From the NCBI RefSeq assembly GCF_001190945.1, contig NZ_CP011112.1, forward strand, positions 2,852,001 through 2,916,000: a stretch of DNA of 64,000 bases, read 5' to 3'. This DNA comes from Luteipulveratus mongoliensis (GTDB lineage: Bacteria > Actinomycetota > Actinomycetes > Actinomycetales > Dermatophilaceae). Positions within the stretch are counted from its first letter, which is position 1, and each line of letters opens with the position of its first letter. Shown piece after piece: positions 36,970 to 47,156 of this stretch. The notes under the pieces were generated by a model, which was not told where the DNA came from, searched no databases, and saw nothing but the letters and a program-made list of their open reading frames with translations. A program made the position numbers and the translations under genes.

Positions 36970-37604
36970 GGTTGAAGCAGATTCGGGCCGTGCTGTGGGA
37001 CGCCGATGGCGTCCTGCAGCACGGCCACCCGGCCCCCGGCCACTCTGGAGCAGCCGAGGTCCGCGGGTGGCCGGAACGGCTGAACGATATGGGTGGCCCA
37101 GACTTCGCCGACGCTCTCTTCGCAGCGGAGAAGGCGCCGCTGCGGGGTGAGGAGCCATTCCGACCCGCAGTCGAACGGCTGCTGATCGACCGCGGCTTGT
37201 CCGTGTCGCCGGAGGATGTGCTGGCGCTGTGGGACGACGTGCACGTGGACTCTGAAGCGTTCGACGTAGTGGATCGTGTTCGTGCGCAAGGCATCTCGTG
37301 CGCCCTCGCCACCAATCAGCAGGATCATCGAGTGCGGCTGATGCGCGACACGCTCGGATACGACGCGCACTTCGATCGCACCTACTACTCCAGCGAGGTT
37401 GGTGCGATGAAACCCGAGCCCGAGTACTTCAGGCGGGTGCTCGCCGATCTCGAGCTGCCTTCGGAGGCAACGCTGTTCATCGATGACAGTGCTGCCAACG
37501 TGGAGTCGGCAAGTGTGCTCGGGATCATCGCTGAGAGGCATGACCCACGGGCGGGTGTGGCAGGTCTGCGAACGCTCCTGGCCCGGCACGACATCCTGGT
37601 CTAG
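36966..37604 (+). CDS. HAD-superfamily hydrolase
   Basis: 212 residues. Motif I is [10 protein letters not shown], motif II region [11 protein letters not shown], the lysine motif [15 protein letters not shown] and motif [17 protein letters not shown], which fit a subfamily IA phosphatase or dehalogenase-like enzyme. No ATG is available; a TTG overlapping the aspS stop (TTGA) is the likely start. Substrate unknown. Converges with the GNAT gene, overlapping it by 4 bases. Confidence 0.82.
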   Translation: MRLKQIRAVLWDADGVLQHGHPAPGHSGAAEVRGWPERLNDMGGPDFADALFAAEKAPLRGEEPFRPAVERLLIDRGLSVSPEDVLALWDDVHVDSEAFDVVDRVRAQGISCALATNQQDHRVRLMRDTLGYDAHFDRTYYSSEVGAMKPEPEYFRRVLADLELPSEATLFIDDSAANVESASVLGIIAERHDPRAGVAGLRTLLARHDILV

Positions 37605-38371
37605 GTGAGGCGCCGGCTCGCCCAGGCGTGGGCGAGCCGGTAGCCGAGCCCGACGTACACCCGGTGTGCAGTGTCGTTGTCGGCGTTCACGCCCAGGGTG
37701 CACACACCGTCTTGACGGACGGCAGTCCTGGTCAGGGCCCCTGTCATCGCGAGACCGAGCCGACGTCCTCGGTGATCCGGATGGACCACGATGCCGGTCA
37801 GGTGAGGTGCGCCAGCCGTGGTGCGGTGCATCGCGGCGGCCGCGATCAGCTCGCCGCCGGACCGCACTCCGACCCATCGCTCAGTGGTGCCTTCGCCGGG
37901 CTCGGACTCCGCTGACGGATTGCCGATCTCGTTGAGTCGCAGCACATCTCGTGCGTCGCGGCGGTCATCGAGCTCGGTCAGAAGGGCCTCCTCCGCCAGA
38001 ACCGCCGGTTCATCCGTCGTCCACATCCAGTCCCAGTCGCCGCCGGTGCCGACATCGACATGGCGACGGAGGACGGGTTCGAGGGGGCGTTCGACCGTGA
38101 CGGCGCCGGCGACCTCGGGAAGTCCGTGAGCGGTGTACCACTCGATCAGGGCCTCGACATCGTCGGCAGGGCCCACGAACGTCAGGGACGGCCGACGCAG
38201 TCGGGACTTGGGGATCCGGACCAGAGCGACGGCCCGACCCAACGCCACCGGGGGCACGAGGGTCGGCAGCCGGATGTCGTAACGCACGAAGGGGTCGCCC
38301 TGGGTGTGCTCGAGGACTGATGCCGGATCGGTGAGCTCGGTGACGTCAGCCAGGGGGAGAGAGTCAGTCAC
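37601..38371 (-). CDS. GNAT-family N-acetyltransferase
   Basis: 256 residues. The acetyl-CoA motif A is [20 protein letters not shown] (R-G-R-R-L-G), followed by [21 protein letters not shown], typical of GNAT. The N-terminal 130 residues form a second, less clear domain. GTG at 38371 is likely; only 10 bases separate it from the divergent rarA start. Substrate unknown. Confidence 0.82.
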   Translation of the reverse strand: MTDSLPLADVTELTDPASVLEHTQGDPFVRYDIRLPTLVPPVALGRAVALVRIPKSRLRRPSLTFVGPADDVEALIEWYTAHGLPEVAGAVTVERPLEPVLRRHVDVGTGGDWDWMWTTDEPAVLAEEALLTELDDRRDARDVLRLNEIGNPSAESEPGEGTTERWVGVRSGGELIAAAAMHRTTAGAPHLTGIVVHPDHRGRRLGLAMTGALTRTAVRQDGVCTLGVNADNDTAHRVYVGLGYRLAHAWASRRLT

Positions 38372-38381
38372 GGCGGATAGC

Positions 38382-39752
38382 GTGTCAGACGTGACCGTTG
38401 ACGACCTGTTCGCCTCCGCGCCCACGAGTGAGGACGTGACGCCTCCGCTCGCCGTGCGGATGCGACCCCGCACCCTCGATGAGGTTCGTGGGCAGCAGGA
38501 GGTCCTGCGCGCCGGAAGTCCGCTTCGGCGCCTGGTCGAGGGAGCCAAGGGCGCGGCCGGCCCGATGTCGGCCATCCTGTGGGGACCTCCGGGCACGGGC
38601 AAGACGACCCTGGCTCACCTCGTGGCGGGGGCAAGCGAGAGATCGTTCGTCGAGCTGTCCGCGATCAACGCCGGGGTCAAGGACGTGCGCGCCGTGATGG
38701 ACCAAGCGGCCCGCAGCCGGGATCTCTACGGCCGTCAGACCGTGCTCTTCCTGGATGAGATCCACCGGTTCAGCAAGGCCCAGCAGGACGCCCTGCTCCC
38801 AGGTGTTGAGAACCGCCTCATCGTGCTCGTCGCGGCTACCACCGAGAACCCGTCATTCAGCGTGATCGCGCCGTTGCTCTCGCGCTCGATGCTCGTGCGA
38901 CTCACGTCCTTGGACGACGGCGACGTCGCCGAGCTGATCGATGCCGCGGTGGCCGAGGAGCGCGGTCTCGACGGGGCCTTCGAGCTCGACGAGGCGGCCC
39001 GTGACCACCTGGTGCGGATGGCCGGCGGCGATGCTCGCATGGCACTCACCGCCCTCGAGGCTGCGGCCGGCGTCGCCGAGGACGCCGCGTCGGACAAGTC
39101 TCCGACACCGATCTCGGTGGGCCAGGTCGAGCAGGCAGTGGCAACCGCGGCGGTGCGCTACGACCGGGCCGGCGACCAGCACTACGACGTGGCCAGCGCC
39201 CTGATCAAGTCGATGCGCGGCAGCGACGTGGACGCTGCGCTGCACTACCTCGCACGGATGCTGGAGGCGGGGGAGGACCCGCGATTCATCGCTCGGCGCA
39301 TCGTGATCGCGGCGAGTGAGGACGTCGGTATGGCCGATCCGACGGCACTGCAGACCGCGGTGGCCGCCATGCACGCCGTGGCGCAGATTGGTATGCCCGA
39401 GGCGCGAATCATCCTGGGACAGGCGGTGGTTCACAACGCTGTCGCTCCGAAGTCGAACGCGAGCTATCGAGGCATCAACGCCGCCATTGCTGACGTACGC
39501 GAGGGTCGGGGCGGCGCCGTACCTCCCCATCTGCGTGGGTCGGGCTACGCCGGGGCCGATCGTCTGGGTCATGGCGATGGATACCGCTACTCGCACGACG
39601 AGCCGGGCGGCGTCGGGCCTCAGCAGTACCTGCCCGACGACCTGATCGACGCCGACTACTACCAGCCCACCGACCGCGGCTGGGAGAGCAACCTCGGTCC
39701 CCGCTGGCAGCAGCTGCGTAGCACGATCCGCGGAGGCGACGGCACAAACTGA
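38382..39752 (+). CDS. rarA: Replication-associated recombination ATPase RarA (MgsA)
   Basis: 456 residues; AAA+ ATPase acting at stalled forks. Walker [19 protein letters not shown], Walker [21 protein letters not shown], sensor ATTENPSF, and the C-terminal tetramerisation part with [23 protein letters not shown] cited for its [11 protein letters not shown] core. GTG start at 38382 (or 38391). In many actinobacteria rarA is close to alaS; here a peptide transporter separates them. Confidence 0.93.
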   Translation: MSDVTVDDLFASAPTSEDVTPPLAVRMRPRTLDEVRGQQEVLRAGSPLRRLVEGAKGAAGPMSAILWGPPGTGKTTLAHLVAGASERSFVELSAINAGVKDVRAVMDQAARSRDLYGRQTVLFLDEIHRFSKAQQDALLPGVENRLIVLVAATTENPSFSVIAPLLSRSMLVRLTSLDDGDVAELIDAAVAEERGLDGAFELDEAARDHLVRMAGGDARMALTALEAAAGVAEDAASDKSPTPISVGQVEQAVATAAVRYDRAGDQHYDVASALIKSMRGSDVDAALHYLARMLEAGEDPRFIARRIVIAASEDVGMADPTALQTAVAAMHAVAQIGMPEARIILGQAVVHNAVAPKSNASYRGINAAIADVREGRGGAVPPHLRGSGYAGADRLGHGDGYRYSHDEPGGVGPQQYLPDDLIDADYYQPTDRGWESNLGPRWQQLRSTIRGGDGTN

Positions 39753-39902
39753 CGAAATGTATGCCCAACGGTGGGTCCGCACTTACCATGTCCGATGGTC
39801 GTGCCAGTTGAATGGTCGCCGCGCCTGAGCCCCGGACAATGACGTCCGTCCGTGTGGGCCCCGCTCCTGCGGCTTACGACAGAACACCAAGGAGAAGTCT
39901 TT

Positions 39903-41642
39903 ATGCGTCGCTGGACCAAGGTCTGGGCACTCGCCGGGTCGGCGACCCTGGCACTCGCTGCGTGTGGTGGTGGTTCCGCGGACGACAGCTCGTCCAGCGA
40001 CGACGGGCAGATCCAGCAGGCATCAGCCCAGCTCGATCCCACCGCCATGGGTCCCGCTCCCATCCCCTCGGGGGCAAAGACCGGGGGCACGCTGCGGCTG
40101 GCGTTCGCCAACGTTCCCGAGACCCTCGACCCGACTCGGGTCTACTACCGCGACGCGAGCGCCATCCTGGGCCAGCTTGTGGTGCGCAGCCTTACCAACT
40201 GGAAGGTCGAGAACGGACAGTCGGTGCTCGTACCCGACCTGGCCACCGACCTGGGGCGGCAGTCCGAGGACGGGCTCAGCTGGACGTTCACCCTGAAGAA
40301 GGGTCTGAAGTACGCCGACGGGTCGCCGATCCGGGCTCGGGACATCGTCTACGCGACCGAACGATCCTTCGCCACCGAGGAGCTGCCGGACGGGCCGTCC
40401 TACAACCTCGAGTACTTCAAGGGCGGCTCGACCTACAAGGGTCCCTACAAGGACAAGAAGCCGTTCGAAGGGGCGACGGCACCGGATGACCGGACCGTCG
40501 AGTTCCACCTGACCAAGCGGTGGGAGACCTTCCCGTACTACGCGAGCTTCAGCCAGATGGCGCCGATTCCGCAGCAGCTCGACACTGGGGCCGACTACGG
40601 GCGCAACCCGATGGCGTCCGGGCCCTACATGTTCGACACGTACAGCAAGAACCAGCTGAAGCTGCGCAAGAACCCGCAGTGGGTCGCCAGCTCCGATCCC
40701 GCCCGGCGACAGCTGGTCGACGCCTTCATCTTCACGTTCGGCGCAGATGTGGTCCCGACCCAGGAGGGCATCCTCGCGAGCAACGGCAAGGACGCCACCA
40801 CGCTCAACACCGATCCGGTCGACTCCAGCCTGGTCAGCCGGGTCAAGGGTCCTGCGTCCAAGCAGCTGGTGACCGGTCCGGACCCGTGCGTGACGTACTT
40901 CAACTTGGACACCCGCAAGATCCCACTGTCCGTGCGCAAGGCGTTCGCGCTCGCATATCCCTACGACGCGGTCCGCAAGGCCGGCGGAGACACGTCGTTG
41001 TCGGTCAGCCCGGCGACGTCGTACATCGCGCCGCAGGTCCCCGGCTTCAAGAGGTACGCCCCGGTCAACGGCATGACGGGGGAGGGCAACGGCGATCCCG
41101 TCGCGGCGAAGAAGGCCCTCGAGCAGGCCGGACAGCTCGGCTTCGACCTGTCGTACTACTACATCAACGACGACCCGCAGCAGGCGCAGATCAACGCGGT
41201 GCTGAAGCAGAAGCTCGAGCAGGCCGGGTTCCAGGTGCGCGACATCGGCGTCTCCAAGGACGTGATCCGCAAGAAGCGGGCCGACTCCAGCGGCGCCGCG
41301 GCCAACACGCAGAGCGGGCCTCAGGGTTGGTGCTACGACTGGGCCGTGGGTGACTCGGTCTATCCGCCTCTGTTCAGCTCCGCCGTGCTGCGCTCGGGCC
41401 AGAGCGTCGGGTTCCTCTCGGATCCGGCCCTGGATGCCGAGATGCGACGGATCTCAGCGCTACCGGCGACCGAGCAGGGTGCCCAGTGGAGCAAGTTCGA
41501 CGAGAGGCTCGCACGCGACTACCTGCCGTCGGTGCCGGTGAGCTACGGCAAAGCCAACTACCTGTTCGGCACCAAGGTGCACAACGTCGTGAACGACCCC
41601 AACCGCGGGTGGCCGGACATGGCGCAGATCTGGGTCGGCTGA
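39903..41642 (+). CDS. Peptide ABC transporter substrate-binding lipoprotein 1
   Basis: 579 residues, SBP family 5 (oligopeptide/dipeptide-binding). Signal peptide with lipobox LALAAC, lipidated at C21, followed by a Ser/Asp-rich linker. Core motifs GGTLRLAFANVPETLDPTRVY, SWTFTLKKGLKYADGSPI and GPYMF are typical. AAGGAGAAG ribosome binding site before ATG. A paralogue with the same overall architecture and the same C-terminal pattern (FGTKVHN, then IWVG) is encoded at 43259, so this operon has two binding proteins. Confidence 0.92.
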   Translation: MRRWTKVWALAGSATLALAACGGGSADDSSSSDDGQIQQASAQLDPTAMGPAPIPSGAKTGGTLRLAFANVPETLDPTRVYYRDASAILGQLVVRSLTNWKVENGQSVLVPDLATDLGRQSEDGLSWTFTLKKGLKYADGSPIRARDIVYATERSFATEELPDGPSYNLEYFKGGSTYKGPYKDKKPFEGATAPDDRTVEFHLTKRWETFPYYASFSQMAPIPQQLDTGADYGRNPMASGPYMFDTYSKNQLKLRKNPQWVASSDPARRQLVDAFIFTFGADVVPTQEGILASNGKDATTLNTDPVDSSLVSRVKGPASKQLVTGPDPCVTYFNLDTRKIPLSVRKAFALAYPYDAVRKAGGDTSLSVSPATSYIAPQVPGFKRYAPVNGMTGEGNGDPVAAKKALEQAGQLGFDLSYYYINDDPQQAQINAVLKQKLEQAGFQVRDIGVSKDVIRKKRADSSGAAANTQSGPQGWCYDWAVGDSVYPPLFSSAVLRSGQSVGFLSDPALDAEMRRISALPATEQGAQWSKFDERLARDYLPSVPVSYGKANYLFGTKVHNVVNDPNRGWPDMAQIWVG

Positions 41643-42152
41643 GTCGACCGCTCTCGTACGCCGGTGCCGGATCTCGTGTCTGGTGCCGGCGTCGTGCTGC
41701 GCGGCCCGCTGGCCGATCTACAAGGTCACGGCACGGTCTCCTCGGTCCAGACGGAGTCCGATAGCCCAGGACCCTCCCAACGACCTCATTCACGTAGGAA
41801 TGCTACGGACCCGAGTGAGGTGTTCGACGAATCGCGTCTGGATTCCGGTGAACGTGAAAAGTGTTGCAGCAGTAGGCAGTTCGAGCGCGCGACTCCGACC
41901 TACGCCATCGGAGGATGGTCATCTGGGCTGCCCAGTCGCGCCCAGGAAGAGTCAGCACGAATCAGAAGACCGCGGTTCCACAAACAAGGTAACGATTGGG
42001 TGTCCGTGCGCCGTACGGGGATGGCGACCGACGGGGGCTGTGGCACATTTCTGCGGGTGGCGCCGACCGGCGTCAGACGTGGGTCGATTCCGATCCACGC
42101 ACCACCTCGACAGCTGGCGACTAGAGCGCAGCGAGACGTCACGGAGGCCGAA
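41643..42152 (+). other. 510-base gap without a supported gene
   Basis: No convincing gene seen. An imperfect G-U-containing hairpin (around 41658-41696: CGCCGG...CCGGCG) follows the binding-protein stop and may end or attenuate that transcript. Another hairpin-like TGGCGCC-GACC-GGCGTCA occurs near 42058-42075. The permease frame is open across the whole gap, but the translation is not protein-like. Confidence 0.5.
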
Positions 42153-43160
42153 TTGAGTCTGGGAGCAGGCACTGAGGCGACGATCATCGCCGCGGGCGAG
42201 GACCAGGCCACTCCAGGGCCCGCGCCACGCGAAGGGCGCTCTCCGACGCAGATCGCTCTGGAGCGGTTGCGCAAGGACAAGTTCGCGATGGCTTCTGTGG
42301 CCGTCATCGTCCTGTTCATCCTCGTGGGCGTGTTTGCCCCGGTGCTCACCTCTTTGGTGGGCGTCAACGACCAGGCGGACAACAGCACGCTGGACTTCAA
42401 CGGGCTCCCGCTGTTCCAGTACAGCAGTGCACACCCGTTCGGAGTGGAGTCGGGCACCGGGTACGACTTGTTCTACAAGTGGGCCTACGGAGCGCGCCCA
42501 TCTCTGATCATTGGCATCGTTGCGGCCGCGCTGACGGTGCTCGTTGGAGCGGCCCTCGGGTTGATCTCGGGCTTTCTCGGCGGCTGGGTCGACCGGGTGA
42601 TCAACTGGTTCGTCGACTTCATCCTGTCGCTGCCGTTCATCCTCATGGTGATCGCGCTCGTGCCGATCCTGATCAACCGCTTCGGCAACCCGGACAGTCT
42701 GGGATTCGTGCCCCCGGAGAAACAAGCGAATATTCGCTTCGGCGCGATCATCTTCGTGCTGGTGCTCTTCTCCTGGCCGACAGTCGCCCGTCTCGTCCGC
42801 GGTGAGGTGCTCTCGCTGCGTGAGCGCGAGTTCGTCCAAGCGGCTCGTTCGCTGGGTATGCCGACCAGCCGCATCATCCGCAAGGAGCTGTTGCCCAACC
42901 TGCTCGGCCCGATCTTGGTGAATCTCTCGGTGCTGATCCCGGCTTTCATCTCGGTCGAGGCGGCCCTGTCCTACCTCGGCGTCGGGCTCCAGCCACCCAT
43001 CAATTCCTGGGGGCAGACGATCTCGGCGGGCTCAGCGCAGTTCGACACTTATCCACTGTGGATGTGGGTGCCGGCGATCAGCGTGTCTCTGCTGGTGCTC
43101 GCGTTGAGCCTGTTCGGAGACGCCGTCTCGGATGCCTTCAACCCTCAGACCCGTCGCTAA
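42153..43160 (+). CDS. Peptide ABC transporter permease, DppC type
   Basis: 335 residues with about 6 membrane segments. The BPD-transporter EAA loop is REREFVQAARSLGMPTSRIIRKELLPN, cited for EFVQAARSLGMP, and the C-terminus has SVEAALSYLGVGLQPPINSWG, characteristic of DppC/OppC. The N-terminal EGRSPTQIALERLRKDKFAM also fits. I chose TTG 42153 because GGAGG lies 6-7 bases upstream. Confidence 0.9.
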   Translation: MSLGAGTEATIIAAGEDQATPGPAPREGRSPTQIALERLRKDKFAMASVAVIVLFILVGVFAPVLTSLVGVNDQADNSTLDFNGLPLFQYSSAHPFGVESGTGYDLFYKWAYGARPSLIIGIVAAALTVLVGAALGLISGFLGGWVDRVINWFVDFILSLPFILMVIALVPILINRFGNPDSLGFVPPEKQANIRFGAIIFVLVLFSWPTVARLVRGEVLSLREREFVQAARSLGMPTSRIIRKELLPNLLGPILVNLSVLIPAFISVEAALSYLGVGLQPPINSWGQTISAGSAQFDTYPLWMWVPAISVSLLVLALSLFGDAVSDAFNPQTRR

Positions 43161-43258
43161 CACGACCTGAATACGACACATCACACAACAACACCGACCA
43201 GGCCCGGGGGCTGTACCCGAGCCGTCCCGGTCCGCCGGGAGACACGAAGGAGATCACT

Positions 43259-45028
43259 ATGCGCTGGACCAAGGTCCTCGCGTTCACCGCAGCGGGTGCG
43301 TTCACCCTCACGGCCTGTGGCGGAGGCGGCTCGGATGACAAGGGCACGGGCAGCAAGCCCGGAAACCAGCCCACCAACGAGTACGCAGGCGTTCCCGCGA
43401 GCGCCGCGCTCCAGCCGAACGCCAAGGGTCCGGCGGCCGTGCCGGCGGGCGCGAAGAAGGGCGGCACATTCACGCTCAACGCGCAGGCGATTCCTGAGAA
43501 CATGGACCCGTCGACGGAGTACTTCCAGGACTCGGCGATGATCCTGCGGCTGACGACCCGCACGCTCACGCAGTACAAGGTGCAGCCCGACGGCAAGTCG
43601 GTCCTGGTGCCGGACATGGCGACCGACCTCGGTCAGCAGTCCAAGGACGGTCTGACCTGGAAGTTCACGCTCAAGAAGGGCCTCAAGTACGAGGACGGCA
43701 CGCCGATCAAGGCGTCGGACGTCGAGTACTCGGTGCTGCGGTCGTTCGAGACTGCTGCAATGCCCGGTGGTCCCACCTATCAGATGGAGTACCTGAAGGG
43801 CGGGGACGCCTACAAGGGTCCGTGGACGCAGCCTGGGGCGAAGTTCCCGGGCATCGAGACCGATGACGCGACTGGCGTGATCACCTTCCACATGGCCAAG
43901 AAGGTGCTGGACTTCCCGTACTTCACCGCCTTCACCATGTTTGGTGCCATCCCGAAGGCCAAGGACACCAAGACCAACTACCAGCTGCACTGGGTTTCCA
44001 CGGGTCCCTACAAGATCCAGAAGTACACCAAGGGCTCGGGACTGACGCTCGTCAAGAACACCAACTGGGACCCGGCGACGGACCCGGCACGTATGCAGCT
44101 GCCAGACACGATCCAGTTCAACTTCGGCAAGGACGAGGCGGCCACGGCGAAGGCCATCATGGCCAGCAACGGTCCGGACGCGACCACGCTGACCTATGAC
44201 GGCGTCGACGCCTCGGTCCTCAAGGACGCCACCGGTTCCAAGAAGAACCAGGTCATCAGCGGGCCGAGCCCGTGCACCAGCTGGACCGGCGCTTCGCTGG
44301 ACACCCAGAAGATTCCACTCGAGGTGCGACGCGCGATCCAGGTGGCGTGGCCCACCCGGAAGCTGATGCAGGCCACCGGTATCACCCAGTTCGACGCGGC
44401 CCCCGGTGGGTCGATCGGCGCACCGCAGGTCCCGGGCTTCAAGGACCTGCCGGCCGCGGGTCAGCCCGTGACGGGCAACGGCGACGCAGCCAAGGCCAAG
44501 GAGATGCTGAAGAAGGCCGGCAAGCTCGGCTTCACCCTGTCGTACTACTTCACCAACGACAAGGAGTCGACCAAGAAGGCACAGTCCGTGCGCCAGCCGG
44601 CGCTGGAGGCAGCCGGCTTCACGGTCAAGGCCATCGGTGTTCCCGGTAGCCAGCTGCGGGCCAAGATCAAGGACCCGAAGGCGCCGACCAACATGGGTAA
44701 CGGTGTCGGCACCGGCTGGTGCTTCGACTGGCCGTCCGACAGCTCGGTCTACCCGGCCATCTTCAACAGCAAGCTGGCCCCCAACACGGGCGTCGGCAAC
44801 GTGAAGCTGCCGTGGTTGGACGCGGAGATGAACACGATCTCCAACCTTCCGCTTGACCAGCAGGGTCCGAAGTGGAGTGAGCTGGACAAGAAGATCCGCG
44901 AGCAGGTTGTCCCCGCCGTCGTGATGTACGCCGGTAAGGGCTCGGCGATCTTCGGCACCAAGGTGCACAACGCGAAGATCGACCCGAACGCTGGTGTGCC
45001 CGACCTGACGACCATCTGGGTCGGCTGA
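43259..45028 (+). CDS. Peptide ABC transporter substrate-binding lipoprotein 2
   Basis: 589 residues, SBP family 5, paralogous to the protein at 39903. Lipobox LTAC with lipid cysteine C20, then a Gly/Lys/Pro linker. GGTFTLNAQAIPENMDPSTEY and WKFTLKKGLKYEDGTPI are the matching core motifs. AAGGAGATCACT precedes ATG. Followed by a very strong hairpin, so it may be expressed at higher levels than the downstream permease and ATPases. Confidence 0.92.
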   Translation: MRWTKVLAFTAAGAFTLTACGGGGSDDKGTGSKPGNQPTNEYAGVPASAALQPNAKGPAAVPAGAKKGGTFTLNAQAIPENMDPSTEYFQDSAMILRLTTRTLTQYKVQPDGKSVLVPDMATDLGQQSKDGLTWKFTLKKGLKYEDGTPIKASDVEYSVLRSFETAAMPGGPTYQMEYLKGGDAYKGPWTQPGAKFPGIETDDATGVITFHMAKKVLDFPYFTAFTMFGAIPKAKDTKTNYQLHWVSTGPYKIQKYTKGSGLTLVKNTNWDPATDPARMQLPDTIQFNFGKDEAATAKAIMASNGPDATTLTYDGVDASVLKDATGSKKNQVISGPSPCTSWTGASLDTQKIPLEVRRAIQVAWPTRKLMQATGITQFDAAPGGSIGAPQVPGFKDLPAAGQPVTGNGDAAKAKEMLKKAGKLGFTLSYYFTNDKESTKKAQSVRQPALEAAGFTVKAIGVPGSQLRAKIKDPKAPTNMGNGVGTGWCFDWPSDSSVYPAIFNSKLAPNTGVGNVKLPWLDAEMNTISNLPLDQQGPKWSELDKKIREQVVPAVVMYAGKGSAIFGTKVHNAKIDPNAGVPDLTTIWVG

Positions 45029-45043
45029 CGAATCCCGTCACAT

Positions 45044-45085
45044 GACTCTCGGCCGGGGCGGGACATCCCGCCCCGGCCGGGAGTC
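45044..45085 (+). other. Strong intercistronic hairpin after binding protein 2
   Basis: A 19-bp stem (one G-U pair) with loop ACAT: arms 45044-45062 and 45067-45085, core GGCCGGGGCGGG/CCCGCCCCGGCC. No T-tract follows. It may stabilise the binding-protein mRNA or partly terminate transcription before the permease. Confidence 0.65.
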
Positions 45086-45123
45086 GGGGACCTTCATTCC
45101 ACCTCTGTTCAGGAGCCCTTCAC

Positions 45124-46101
45124 GTGCTCGTCTACATCCTCCGGCGGCTGATCCTCGGCATCAGCGTCATCGCGGCTGCCATCACGACGACCTTCATCCT
45201 CTTCTTCCTCGGACCGAACGATCCCGCGGGCGCCATGTGCGGCGACAAGTGCACACCCGAGCGGCTGGAGTTGATCACTCAGAGTCTCGGGCTGGACAAG
45301 CCGGTCTCCGAGCAGTTCACCCAGTACGCCTCTGGTCTCGTCGTCGGCACCCACACGTCGGTGCGGACGTGTGATGCACCGTGCTTCGGCTGGTCCTACT
45401 TCCAGAACCGACCGGTCCGCGACATCGTCTTCGAGGCGCTGCCGGTGACGGTCTCGCTCGTGGTCGGCGGCGCTATCGCCTACACCACGGTGGCGCTGAT
45501 ATTCGGAGTGCTGGCGGCGCGACAACGCGCCACCTGGGTAGACCGGGTCATCGTCGGAGGTAGTCAGCTGCTCGGGTCGATCCCGTACTTCGTGATCGCA
45601 TTGCTGTTCTTCCTGTACCTGATGGTCTTCTGGGAGGTCATTCCCCGCGCCAACTGGGTGCCGTTGACGGACAATCCCTGGAAGTGGTTCACCGGCCTGA
45701 TCGGTGTGTGGATCTTCTTCGGCATCGTGCAGTCCACCGGATATATCCGTTATGTGCGAGCGAGCATGATCGACACCCAGAACCAGGACTATGTCCGCAC
45801 GGCACGCTCCAAGGGATTGTCGGAGGGCACCATCGCGGTCAAGCACAGCCTGCGGGCTGCGATTGCACCTGTGGTCACGTTGGTAGGCCTGAATATCGCT
45901 GGCGAGCTCAGCGGCACGGTCATCACCGAGTCGATCTTCGGACTGCCAGGTATGGGTCGTACGGCGATCCTTGCCTTCAATACAGGAGACCTCCCGATCA
46001 TCTCGGGTGTTGTGCTGATGGGTTGTTTCTTCGTCGTGATCATCAACCTGGTCGTTGACCTTCTGTACGGAGTGGTGGACCCCCGCGTGAAGCTGACATG
46101 A
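45124..46101 (+). CDS. Peptide ABC transporter permease, DppB type
   Basis: 325 residues, about 6 membrane segments. N-terminus MLVYILRRLILGISVIAAAI is typical of DppB/OppB; the EAA loop is QDYVRTARSKGLSEGTIAVKH and the end GVVLMGCFFVVIINLVVDLL. A periplasmic insertion with CGDKC and CDAPC cysteine pairs is visible (residues about 39-100). GTG start at 45124; the stop overlaps the ATPase gene. Confidence 0.92.
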   Translation: MLVYILRRLILGISVIAAAITTTFILFFLGPNDPAGAMCGDKCTPERLELITQSLGLDKPVSEQFTQYASGLVVGTHTSVRTCDAPCFGWSYFQNRPVRDIVFEALPVTVSLVVGGAIAYTTVALIFGVLAARQRATWVDRVIVGGSQLLGSIPYFVIALLFFLYLMVFWEVIPRANWVPLTDNPWKWFTGLIGVWIFFGIVQSTGYIRYVRASMIDTQNQDYVRTARSKGLSEGTIAVKHSLRAAIAPVVTLVGLNIAGELSGTVITESIFGLPGMGRTAILAFNTGDLPIISGVVLMGCFFVVIINLVVDLLYGVVDPRVKLT

Positions 46102-47156
46102 GTACGGCAGCCGCAGCACCCGAGGCGAGGTCGTCCGAGACCATCCTCAAAGTCGAGGACCTCTGTGTTCAGTTCCCGACCGCGGATGGTTTGGTCAATG
46201 CCGTCAACGGGCTGAGCTACACCCTGGACCAGGGCAAGACGTTGGCGATCGTGGGCGAGTCCGGGTCGGGCAAGAGCGTCTCCAGCATGGCCGTGATGGG
46301 TTTGCACGATCCGAAGCGAACCCGGATCAGCGGATCCATCGAGCTGGACGGGACCGAGATGGTCCGCGCTTCCTCGTCGGTCATGCGCCGGATGCGCAGC
46401 AGCACGGTCTCGATGATCTTCCAGGACCCGCAGAGCTCGTTCCACCCGTTCAAGAAGATCGGGCCGCAGATCGCCGAGGGCTACCTGGCGCACCACAAGG
46501 TGTCCAAGTCAGTGGCGATGAAGCGAGCGGTCGAGATGCTCGACCGCGTCGGTATCCCCAACCCGGATCGTCGGGCAAAGCAGTACCCGCACGAGTTCTC
46601 GGGCGGTATGCGTCAGCGCGCAATGATTGCTCTCGGTCTGATCAATGACCCGAGACTGCTCATCGCTGACGAGCCGACGACGGCTCTGGACGTCACGGTC
46701 CAGGCTCAGATCCTGGACCTGCTGAACGATCTCCAGCGCGAGTTCGGGTCGGCCATCGTGCTGATCACGCACGACCTCGCGGTGGTCGCCGAAGTCGCTG
46801 ACGACGTCATGGTGATGTACGGCGGCAGGGCGGTCGAGCACGGCACGGCGAAAGAGGTGCTCGCGACACCGCGGCATCCCTACACCTGGGGCCTGCTCGG
46901 CTCGGTGCCCAAGCTGTCGGCCAAGGGCGGCAACCTGCGCACCATCCGTGGTCTCCCGCCGTCGTTGATCAACCTGCCGACCGGGTGCTCGTTCCACCCA
47001 CGGTGTGACTTCATGGACCGGGTGGGCGGGGGCCTGTGCTCCAAGGAGCTGCCGGCCCTGGAGGTTCGCGGAGGCGACAGTACGCGTACGTCGCGCTGCC
47101 ACCTTGCTGACCCCGGAGGCATCTTCGATGCCGAGATCGCCTCGACCCTGGAGTGA
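46098..47156 (+). CDS. Peptide ABC transporter ATPase, DppD type
   Basis: 352 residues. Walker [12 protein letters not shown], signature [13 protein letters not shown], Walker [16 protein letters not shown]-loop VLITHDL, and the C-terminal oligopeptide-transporter domain with cysteines ([19 protein letters not shown]). ATG overlaps the permease stop by 4 bases. Confidence 0.94.
   Translation: MSTAAAAPEARSSETILKVEDLCVQFPTADGLVNAVNGLSYTLDQGKTLAIVGESGSGKSVSSMAVMGLHDPKRTRISGSIELDGTEMVRASSSVMRRMRSSTVSMIFQDPQSSFHPFKKIGPQIAEGYLAHHKVSKSVAMKRAVEMLDRVGIPNPDRRAKQYPHEFSGGMRQRAMIALGLINDPRLLIADEPTTALDVTVQAQILDLLNDLQREFGSAIVLITHDLAVVAEVADDVMVMYGGRAVEHGTAKEVLATPRHPYTWGLLGSVPKLSAKGGNLRTIRGLPPSLINLPTGCSFHPRCDFMDRVGGGLCSKELPALEVRGGDSTRTSRCHLADPGGIFDAEIASTLE

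Noticed and set aside
41664-42152. N-terminal extension of the DppC-type permease
   Set aside because: The translation is unlike any permease; a TTG with GGAGG at 42153 gives the normal family length.
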